From the NCBI GenBank assembly GCA_019009955.1, contig CM032228.1, positions 227,688,501-227,752,500 on the forward strand: a stretch of DNA of 64,000 nucleotides, read 5' to 3'. Positions 56,188 through 64,000 of the stretch are shown in pieces (position 1 is the first letter of the stretch; the number at the start of each line of letters is the position of its first letter). The notes under the pieces are model-generated. The model searched no databases and was not told the origin of the DNA. It saw only the letters and a list, made by a program, of their open reading frames with translations. Origin of the DNA: Riptortus pedestris (taxonomy: Eukaryota > Arthropoda > Insecta > Hemiptera > Alydidae). The position numbers and the translations under genes were made by a program.

Positions 56188-57493
56188 ACTAGCTCAGATA
56201 CCCGGCTTCGCTCGGGAATTCATTTGAGGCTGAATGGTGATGGTATTTTTTTGGCAAGGCTTTACTTTGCACAATATTTTGAAATTTACCCTTCCCAGTG
56301 TTTAGTTTAAATACCCGTCGTTTCTGTGGATTTGTTAATAATAAAATTATTTTTTTATGTAAGACTTCACTGTTCTCCATTTTGTCATATTTCCGGTTTC
56401 CTGTACATTATGCATAGATTTGAATTATTAAGCACAAAATATTAACATACATTTGAATTAGTTTTACCCGGTGAGGTACCATGTAGTTCCAAAGAATTGT
56501 TGAGCGAATATCACTAAATAATAAAATAAACAACTTTTGTTATGTACATATTTGCCGAAACCCCAATAGGAAACGAAATATCACTATTTTTAATTTCAGG
56601 CCTCCCTTATAACCCCCACTCCTGCCCGTCCCTAGAAATGTTAGTATGGCTTATTCTAAGGAAGACATTAGTGCTAATTCACATACCGAGTTTGGTTTAG
56701 TTCGGTTGAGTCTTTTGTGCCAAATAAAATTGTGGACTCCCTCTATTGTTTTTAGAGTATAACTCATTTATACTTCCGTATACGGCAAAAGTGAATGTAA
56801 CGAAAGTTACTCTAAATTACACAATAAACAACTTTTGTTATGTTCATATATGCCGAAAAACCAATAAGAAACGAAATATCGCTATTTTTAATTTCTGGCT
56901 TCCCTTATAACCCCCACTCCTGCCCGTCCCTAGAAATGTTGGCATGGCTTGTTATAATGAAAGCGTTAGTGCTAATACACATACCGAGTTTTATTTAGTT
57001 TGGTTGATTCTTTTGTGCCATATAAAATAGTTCACTTGCTCTATAGGTTTTAGCGTATATCTCGTTTATAACTCGGTATACGACGAAAGTGTATATAACA
57101 AAAGTTACTCTAAATAACAAAATAAACAACTTTTGTTATGTGCATATTTGCCGAAAAACCAATAGGAATCGAAATATCGCTATTTTTAATTTCTGGCTTC
57201 CCTTATAACCCCCACTCCTGTTCGTCTCAGAGGATATTAATATAGCCTAAAGTCTAAGTTGGGTTAGTAGTAATATACATACCAAGTTTCATAAAATTCG
57301 GTTCAGCCGTTTATGCGTGAAAAGGTAACAAACAAACAAACAAACAAACAAACAAATAAACAAACAAACAAACAAACAGACACCAAAGAAACAAAATGCA
57401 GTTATGGTGTCTATGACATGTGAAACGAAAAGCTATCGTGAAATTTCGTGAAAAAAATCAATGTACAGACAGAGGTTACAATTTTATATATAT
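56188..57493 (+). mobile_element. TAB copy 3 of 4, three internal units
   Basis: ACTAGCTCAGATACCCGGCT TCGCTCGGGAATTC, three units (56605, 56905, 57204). Much of it parallels copy 2, including the 3' part, suggesting local duplication rather than independent insertion. (AAAC)n at 57327-57379. Confidence 0.9.
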
Positions 57494-58615
57494 ACTAGCT
57501 CAGATACCCGGCTTCGCCCGGGAATTCATTTGAGGCTGAATGGTGATGGTATTTTTTAACAGGCTTTACATTGCACAATATTTTGACATTTACCCGTCCC
57601 AGTGTTTAGGATTGATACCCGTCTTTCCCGTGGATTTGCTAATAATAGAATTATTTGTTCGATAAGGTTCACAGTCTTCGATATTTTTATATTTCCCGTC
57701 TCTTGTACATGTAAATATAGTGAATTTTTATTTCAGGCCTCCCTTATAACCCCCCTCCCGTTCGAACCCAAAAATTTTAATATAACTTATAATCATGGAA
57801 TAATTAATGCTAATTGACATACCGAGTTTTGTTAAGTTCGGTTCAGCCGTTAGTGCCCGCTAAAGTTTTAACGTATAACTCATTTTTACTTAGGTATACG
57901 ACAAAAGTGTATATAACAAAAATTACTCCAAATAACAAAATAAACAACTTTTGTTATGTTTATATTTGCGGAAAAACCAATAGGAAACGAAATATCGCTA
58001 TTTTTAATTTCAGGCTTCCCTTATAACCCCCACTCCTGCCTGTCCATAGACATGTTGGTATGGCTTATTATAATGAAGGCGTTAGTGCTAATACACATAT
58101 CGAATTTTATTTAGTTCGGTTGTGTCCCTTGTACGAAATAAAATTATTGACTTCCGCTATAGTGTTTAGCGTATAACTCATTTATACTTAGGTATACAAC
58201 AAAAGTGTATATAACAAAAGTTACTCTAAATAACAAAATAAACAACTTTTGTTATGTGCATATTTGCCGAAAAACCAATAGAAAACGAAATATCGCTATT
58301 TTTAATTTCATGCCTCCCTTATAACCCCCACTCCTGTTCGTCTCAGAGAATTTTAATATAGCCTAAAGTCTAAGTTGGGTTAGTAGTAATATACATACCA
58401 AGTTTCATAAAATTCGGTTCAGCCGTTTATGCGTGAAAAGGTAACAAACAAACAAACAAACAAACAAACAAACAAACAAACAAACAAACAAACAAACAAA
58501 CATACACGAAAGAAACAAAATGCAGATATGGTGTCTATGACATGTGAAACGAAAAGTTATCGTGAAATTTCGCGAAAAAAATTAATGTACAGACAGAGGT
58601 TACAATTTTATATAT
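57494..58615 (+). mobile_element. TAB copy 4 of 4, twin of 34621-35749
   Basis: ACTAGCTCAGATACCCGGCT TCGCCCGGGAATTC, units at 57741, 58018 and 58316, (AAAC)n of about 15 units (58441-58503), AAATTAATGTACAGACAGAG GTTACAATTTTA. By eye it matches the reverse complement of 34621-35749 throughout. It resembles that copy more than its three neighbours. Confidence 0.9.
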
Positions 58616-59449
58616 ATATAGATAGATATATATTTGTCTATTACCGCTCTAGCGGTCGCAATTTTTGTTTAATCGTTACGAAACTCGATATTTAACCGTT
58701 TTATGTAAAAAGACAGATCACGTTCGTTAATGGCTGAAATCGGACCAGAGGGAGGGGGGGTTTAGAGGGGGGGATTTTCGAAAATTCGAAATATCTCCGT
58801 TATTATGCATCGGATCGATAAATGATATAGAATCAATCTTATTGCAAATTAAATTTACTATAAATATTGTTATATACGTTTATTCTCTATCTTGAATATT
58901 AACCGAGATATTTGCATTTTTCAGTTTTCAGCAAACCGCCACTTCTACTCATGTTACGTAAACAATACTCTGCTACATAATAAATCACATTATTGGAAGT
59001 TTAAATACCAAAAATTGTATTCAAGAGACCTTTATTATACGAGATACATGCAAATATGCCCTGGCGACCCCCCCCCCCATCTTAAAGTTTTGGACTACTA
59101 AAATTTTATTGATTGAGATAACAATTATTCTGACTCATTATTAATTACAGTACTAGATATAGTAAATAGCTCTCAATAAAATAATGTGTTATATTCTGAT
59201 ATATTTCAGTAATTGTTTTTCTTTCCGGTGTGAGCCGGAACTACCCGTTTGTTTACATTTCTAACCTAACGCTTCCTGTCGGCAGGTTATTGAAATTGGA
59301 TGAAACATTTCTCATTTCCGTTTGTATTTATTCACGGTGTTGTGTTAGCAGTATGTATATTTATCTATTACTAAACTTCACGAGGGAAATCTGCTTAGTT
59401 TACGCAGCCCCTGCGTGACGGACTTTTTCCTAGTATGGACCACATAATC

Positions 59450-60064
59450 CAAAAGGGAAATCGGATATTGAGAATGAACTTATGACGGAATTTCAAAAAA
59501 AATCCTTCAAATGGCCTAGCTTAAATGTCAAACAATTTTTTCTACGAAGCTTTACTATGTTAGATAAGTACATACATCCAAATATTTTTGAAGTGACGCA
59601 TTCAATAAATGTTATGTTTTCAACAGAGCACATAATATATACTTGATAGACATCATACTAAACATTTAAACGATTCATATAAAGCTAATGATAAAATTTG
59701 TTAATCGGATAATTAGGAGAGGTTCAAATAATAAATCAAAATATCTCTGTTATTTTGAGTCGGACTGAAAAGTGTTACATAGTCATTCTTGTTCATTTAA
59801 TCCTATACAACTATTTCTCTATTTTGAATATCAGTAAGTTATTTTTTTTTCAGCCGTAGGTTAACCCCCCTTCCTACTCATGGGATTTTCATTTCGGCAA
59901 TTGTATTACAAAGCACCTCTACCCAATTTGAATTTGACGTTAGGCCTCATGGGCTTGTGAGAAAAAAATAAATCCGATTTCAGATGTTAAAATAGGTGTA
60001 CCATTCCACAACAAGGGAATTCTGCTTAGTTTACGTAGCCCCGGAAGACGGGCTTCGCTCTCTA
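59450..60064 (+). mobile_element. HEN repeat, strongly decayed
   Basis: Palindrome side at 59450-59520 (AAGGGAAATCGGATATTGAG, TTATGACGGAATTTC, TCCTTCAAATGGCC) and hairpin side at 59690-60064 (AAAATATCTCTGTTATTTTG AGTCGGAC, TTCTGCTTAGTTTACGTAGC CCC). 59521-59690 is not clearly HEN. The hairpin stem is lost. Confidence 0.55.
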
Positions 60065-60261
60065 ATAAGCAAAAACATTTACCCCATTCAAAAAGAATAT
60101 TTTCACAACTATAAGATACAACAGTCCTAAATATGAAATTTTAACCTTCTAATGTAAGGTGTTTTGAGATATGCGAGTCGATATGAGATGTCAAACCGAA
60201 ACTACTCAAAAAGAGGTAAATAATTCTCATGCAATCTAAAAATCCGAAATTTTGGAGATTA

Positions 60262-60345
60262 GAAAACCCTTAAGAGAATCGACTTTCGAAAAATGTCTTC
60301 TAATGTCCATCGATCCTACCCAGGAGATGACGAAAATGAGGTCAA
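60262..60345 (+). mobile_element. HEN palindrome-side fragment
   Basis: AACCCTTAAGAGAATCGACT, GTCCATCGATCCTACCCAGG, AGATGACGAAAATGAGGTC. Stops at the TA-run position. Confidence 0.65.
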
Positions 60346-60837
60346 TTAAAAACTATTATATTAATTAACACATAGTAGTTAAGATCTGTCCTAATTAACA
60401 TTGAAAATTCTATATTCCTTTTTTTTTTTTTACCTACTTCAGCATTTTTATACGAGATAAAATGAAATGTTTGCTTGTGTTTCGCCCTTATTGCTTTAAA
60501 AAGTTTTTAAAGACTTTAAAACTTCATACGGGGAAAACCGTAAAGGGTTCTTCAATGTATGGCATTTGTTAAGACATTTTTTTTTTTCCTACATCTGAAC
60601 AATATTTCAAGGGTACACACGCGAAACTTAATTGATTTTGATATTTTATATTTATTTCTCCTCCAATGGACTAAATTTCACTCCGTTATAAATTGCATGG
60701 GAGATTTATTGTTAAGTTACATTTTAATAAAGATCATGATCGCAACTAGCTCTGAGTGATGCATGAACGACTTTTCTGAAGCATTGATCAAAATTTGTTG
60801 TAACAGAGTTTGAAACTAGCCAAAAACATAGGTAGGA
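60346..60837. other. AT-rich DNA, nothing recognised
   Basis: A 66-codon frame at 60559-60759 shows no motif. Confidence 0.4.
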
Positions 60838-61260
60838 TGTAGAAAAAGACCTACCGCAAGGACTGCGTAAAATTAGCGGATTTCCCACCTGCTGACATTA
60901 CACACTGCTGATCTGCTCTCACCATTTCTAAGTAAAAATCAGATGAGAGGCTGAGAAAAAGAAAGTAGAACACAACTAGCAACACAAAAATGTGCAGAAT
61001 AACATAGTACAGCATCAATAGTTTAAAAAGATTGGTTCTATTACATTTTTCAATATGACTGATAATAACTAAAATATTTTGAATTTTCGAATATTCGCCC
61101 TCTAAACCCAACTATTCGTAGTCCGATATCATAGTCATTGGCGACTATGAACTTTAGTGACTGAATCGCTTAAATGTCGAGTATAGTATGCACGAAAGAA
61201 ACATTTTCTAGTTAAGAACGTAAAATCTTGGTTGATGACGTCATGGAACAACGAATTTCA
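60838..61260 (-). mobile_element. HEN-c repeat
   Basis: AAAGACCTACCGCAAGGACT GCGTAAAATTAGCGGATTTC CCACCTGCTGACATTACACA gives the hairpin side and HEN-c module. GATCTGCTCTCACCATTTCT, AGCATCAATAGTTTAAAAAG follow, ending AACGTAAAATCTTGGTTGAT GACGTCA. Collinear with 27208-27545. Confidence 0.65.
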
Positions 61261-61394
61261 TTCTATGCCACTCAGTAAAAATTCAATGAAAACAGTATTT
61301 ACTATTTAAGCTTCAAATAAATAGATTATATTTATACTTATAACAGCTTACTGTTTTTATGAAACGAGTAGAAATGAAAGCTGCAATCTATATA

Positions 61395-61828
61395 AAATCC
61401 GAGGGGCTGCAATAACTTGCAGATTTCCCACGTATTTGTATTTATCTCAAAACGTAAAGGTTCAATGAGAGTAATATTTGGTATTTAGGCTTCACATAGA
61501 GTGCTTTATGATATAACAGCTTATTGTTAATATATAATGAGTATGAGTGGTAGTTCACTGAACGCCAAAACTAAAAAGTGGAAATATCTCGGTTAATAAA
61601 GAAAATCGTGAAAAAACGTATATAACAACATTTATAGACCATTAGACTTGGAATACGATTGGTTTTACATCATTTTTTGAACCGACGCATAATACTAACA
61701 ACGGAGATAATGAGAATTTACAGAATCTCCCCTCCAAACTCCCTTTCCGATTGGTCGGATTTCAGTCATATTTCCTCAAGTCCCTATGTCCGTCGATCCT
61801 TCCTAATAGATGACGAAACTGACGTCCG

Positions 61829-61870
<42 letters not shown>

Positions 61871-62115
61871 GGTCCGGCATATAAACCTGACGATTTTGTA
61901 GTAATCGTTATGTTGGCACCACTGTCATTGAGACGGCGGGAATGTTGTACATCGACAGGTCTATTCTTGCCATATATATATATATATATAGTTTTAACGG
62001 AACTCATTTTCCTCATCTCCTGGGTAGGATCGATGGACATTTGAGAAAAGTTTCCGAAAAATCGCATCATGAGTACAACCTCAATAGCTGATTTCTTTTA
62101 AGGGAAATCTGCAAA
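61395..62115 (-). mobile_element. HEN-b repeat with mariner end in its TA run
   Basis: CCGAGGGGCTGCAATAACTT GCAGATTTCCCACGTATTTG, HEN-b module (AACAGCTTATTGTTAATATA), interior, TTCGTTAGGAAG-type palindrome-side sequence duplicated (CGTCGATCCTTCCTAATAGA at 61792 in plus orientation), two TA runs (61831-61866 and 61973-61990) around a mariner fragment, and TTTTAAGGGAAATCTGC at the end. Confidence 0.7.
61867..61972 (+). mobile_element. mariner-like 5' terminal fragment
   Basis: CAGGGTCCGGCATATAAACC TGACGATTTTG directly after TATATA looks like the inverted repeat and 5' leader of a mariner-type element (CAGGGT start at a TA). It runs for about 105 bases to CTATTCTTGCCA, then TATATA resumes. No matching inverted end, no coding part. 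A solo end left by deletion or abortive repair is the simplest reading. Confidence 0.5.
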
Positions 62116-62116
62116 A

Positions 62117-62530
62117 CATGCAAATATTTCGGCTAATATTAAAGATAGGGAGGAAAATATATGACAACATTTATAGGGAATTACAGTAGTACAATAAATA
62201 AGGTTGGCTGTATACAATGAATGTATCATCCGACAGAAATATTCGAATTTTCGAAATTACCCCTCTGAACCTCTCATTCCCGCAGGTCTTATTTCAACTG
62301 TGAACTTGACCTTTAGTTTTATTTAAATATCGAGTTTCAAACTAACTCACGTACATTAATGGTCAATCAAAAATTGCTACCACTAATGCGTTAACAGACA
62401 AACATATATACATATAGTTTCCAACGAACCTTATATTCGTCATCTCCTGGGGAGGAACAATAACGTTTGCAAGAAATGTTTCGAGAATCACATCATTAAT
62501 TAGTTCGACGTCAAAAGCTGAATTATATTA
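62117..62530 (-). mobile_element. HEN repeat without hairpin end, decayed
   Basis: TGCAAATATTTCGGCTAATA TTAAAGATAGGGA starts inside the element straight after the previous palindrome end, as at 34311. Interior, short ATATATACATATAG in place of the TA run, TTATATTCGTCATCTCCTGG, ending near GACGTCAAAAGCTGAATT. Confidence 0.65.
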
Positions 62531-62814
62531 AAAATAATTAAATCACTGTTTAATAAAAATGTAAATAAAATAGTAGTACAAACACAGAAATGACCAAAGT
62601 TATATGTACCTGGAGGAAATGGTAGTATAGTATTGAGGGTAAGAAAAGCCCTTAGGAACAGTGGAAGCTTTCAAATATTCAGGAACTGATCTAAACGCCA
62701 CCGTGCATATTGATAATGAGATAAATGAAAGAACAAGGCAGCCTCCGAGCTGATAATAGAAAAGTTCCTTTCTTAAATCTACTATTCGCAGAATACTTTC
62801 CTAAATTGAATAAC
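62531..62814. other. low-copy DNA, nothing recognised
   Basis: AT-rich; short frames only. Confidence 0.4.
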
Positions 62815-62935
62815 ATCCTTCGCGCAGTGCTGAGTAAACCGAGCAGAATTCCAAACTGCTGGTAAGACACACTGGTCATATCATCTCACCATCAAATCTG
62901 AATTTCTCCCGAATTAAGAAGCAGACTAATTAAAC
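62815..62935 (-). mobile_element. HEN-c hairpin-side fragment
   Basis: TCCTTCGCGCAGTGCTGAGT AAACCGAGCAGAATTCC, CTGCTGGTAAGACACACTGG TCATATCATCTCACCATCAA, TCTGAATTTCTCCC. Only the terminal module remains. Confidence 0.6.
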
Positions 62936-62986
62936 AGAAATTGAAATGTAAACTGGAAATGGGAATTTGAGAGACTCATTTTAAGC

Positions 62987-63822
62987 AGATTTCACTTAAG
63001 GGAAATCTGCTATTGAGGTCGTACTCATGACGCGATTTTCGAACTTTTTCGGTTGCAATTATTGTTTAATCGTTACCAAACTCGATATTTAGCCGTTTTC
63101 TGCTAAAAGAAAGATTAAGTTCGTTAACGGCTGAAATCTGACGAGGGGAAGGGAGGGTTTAGAGGAGGAGAATTTTGAAAATTCGAAATATCTCAGTTAC
63201 TACAAGTCGAATCGAAGAACTACATAGAATCAATCTTATAGTAAATTAAATGTTCTTTAAATAATGTTAGCCTAAGTTGCAAAAAGTGGACGTTAATAAA
63301 TAATAATAATAATAATAAATAATGTTATATACGCTTAGCCAACCCCCACTTCCACTCATGTTACATAAACAATACTCGGTTATGTAATAAACCACGCCAT
63401 TTGAGACCTAAATACCAAATATTGTTTTCAAGAAATTTATTATAAGAGATACATACAAATATGTACTGGTGACCCCCCCCCCCCTTCTTAAGCTTTTAGA
63501 CTACTTCATTTGATTGATTGGGATAAAAATTATTTTGATTCATTATAAATTACAGTACTATAAATAGCAAATAGTTTTCAAGAAGATTAATACGTTATAT
63601 TCAGATATATTACAGTAATTGTTTTTCTTTTCTCTAAGAAGTTGTCAGAACTGGTTGTGTACATTTCAGAAGCTTTCCGTCGGGAAATTTCTTAGTATAG
63701 TTTGTATTTATTCACTCAATATTCACGGTGGTGTTGTGTTACCGATATGTAGATTTATTTATTGTTAATCTTTACGCGGGAAATCTGCTTACTTTACGGG
63801 GCCCCTGCGTGACGGACTTTTT
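62987..63822 (+). mobile_element. HEN repeat, long form, with a SINE tail insertion
   Basis: AGCAGATTTCACTTAAGGGA AATCTGCTATTGAGG (perfect AGCAGATTT..AAATCTGCT outer arms with one inner mismatch), CGATTTTCGAACTTTTT, then the TA region is deleted. GTTGCAATTATTGTTTAATC, G-rich block, long-form module, AAATCTGCTTACTTTACGGG GCCCCTGCGTGACGGACTTTTT. The hairpin stem is weakened (ACGGGGCCCCTGCG). Confidence 0.85.
63270..63316 (+). mobile_element. 5'-truncated SINE tail in HEN
   Basis: GCCTAAGTTGCAAAAAGTGG ACGTTAATAAATAATAATAA matches the last 45 bases of the SINE. AAATAATGTTA flanks it exactly on both sides (63259-63269 and 63317-63327). A very short reverse-transcription product. Confidence 0.85.
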
Positions 63823-63962
63823 AAATATTGCGAAATAGTGCCGACAATATGTGCGATAACCAGTAGTTCGTTCAAGTCATTTAGGTAAGTTCGTAACCTG
63901 TAAGCTATTTGTCCATGTTTTATTCTTAGTCCAGTGTGGTATTGAGTACAGAGAGGCTTGGA

Positions 63963-64000
63963 CTTTTAGCAGATTTCCCTTGAGGGAAATCAGCTATTGA
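63963..64000 (+). mobile_element. HEN palindrome end, cut by window edge
   Basis: CTTTTAGCAGATTTCCCTTG AGGGAAATCAGCTATTGA is the start of another plus-strand HEN that continues beyond the window. Confidence 0.85.

Larger units (their letters stand above)
52764..59428 (+). mobile_element. HEN repeat, long form, enlarged by four TAB copies
   Basis: The left part has CCTTAAGGGAAATCAGCTAT TGAGG, GTCCATCGATCCTACCTAGT, GAGGTATGTTCAAAACTGTA and (TA)n to 52934. After the TAB copies it resumes at TTTGTCTATTACCGCTCTAG CGG (58635), interior, long-form module (58920-59340), and ends AAATCTGCTTAGTTTACGCA GCCCCTGCGTGACGGACTTTTT. The outer AGCAGATTTC at the very left is lost. Confidence 0.85.

Noticed and set aside
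57602..58026. 71- and 70-codon frames repeated identically at 35217-35641
   Set aside because: Sharing comes from two near-identical TAB copies. Frames differ or break in other TABs, so no selection for a protein is visible.
58441..58503. Regular short repeats that could suggest a CRISPR array
   Set aside because: It is (AAAC)n, a tetranucleotide microsatellite without spacers, in a eukaryotic repeat.

Overview
This window looks like gene-poor, AT-rich nuclear DNA from an animal, most likely an insect or other arthropod. The grounds are many decayed non-LTR retrotransposon (LINE) 3' ends, a tRNA-derived SINE, Tc1/mariner and hAT-like remnants, long (TA)n, (CA)n and (GA)n microsatellites, and above all a very abundant non-autonomous repeat with Helentron/INE-1 architecture. 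There is no operon, ribosome-binding-site or dense-ORF pattern. No complete protein-coding gene, rRNA, tRNA gene, CRISPR array or intact autonomous transposon was recognised. Species cannot be named from the sequence.

Three working names are used for repeat families. HEN is a 0.6-0.9 kb repeat. One end carries the palindrome GATTTCCCTTAAGGGAAATC, the middle has a (TA)n run, and the other end has GGGAAATCTGCTTAG followed by the hairpin CGCAGCCCCTGCG and TGACGGACTTTTT. The inverted AGCAGATTTCCC / GGGAAATCTGCT near the two ends, the microsatellite and the hairpin near one end match non-autonomous Helentrons (HINE, DINE-1/INE-1 type). '+' means palindrome end first, hairpin end last. HEN-a is the common form; HEN-b and HEN-c share its ends but have different interiors; a long form has extra sequence before the hairpin end. 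TAB is a 1.1-1.9 kb repeat that starts ACTAGCTCAGATACCCGG, contains 3-5 units of about 0.29 kb and an (AAAC)n run, ends in CAGAGGTTACAATTTTA, and sits in TA runs, often inside HEN. INVC is a retroposon-like repeat with a simple-sequence middle and an AATAAATA tail.

Layout. 1-12 kb: HEN copies, a TAB fragment, two LINE 3' ends (minus strand), one SINE, a small Tc1/mariner-type MITE (7101-7309). 12-15.4 kb: AT-rich DNA with nothing recognised. 15.4-18.2 kb: two INVC copies tail to tail around a HEN. 18.3-28.8 kb: dense HEN, TAB, SINE and LINE debris, with a CCAAT/CRE-rich low-copy segment near 20.1-20.4 kb. 28.8-33.6 kb: mostly low-copy DNA with a decayed ~210-bp tandem array and a GC-rich island. 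33.6-37.2 kb: chained HENs with two head-to-tail TABs. 37.2-40.3 kb: low-copy DNA with one possible host exon (38306-38566), two SINEs and a 340-bp hairpin repeat. 40.3-52.7 kb: HENs, mariner N-terminal debris, a 635-bp MITE with an exact 8-bp target duplication and internal 131-bp repeats, SINEs and a large GT/GA microsatellite. 52.8-59.4 kb: one HEN swollen to 6.7 kb by four head-to-tail TAB copies in its TA run. 59.4-64 kb: further HENs, a mariner 5' end and a truncated SINE.

The history is one of nested insertion. HEN copies supply TA runs; TAB copies and mariner ends lie in those runs; SINEs land in both, leaving target-site duplications. All frame and boundary calls were made by eye and edges are good to roughly 5-20 bases unless a target duplication is named.
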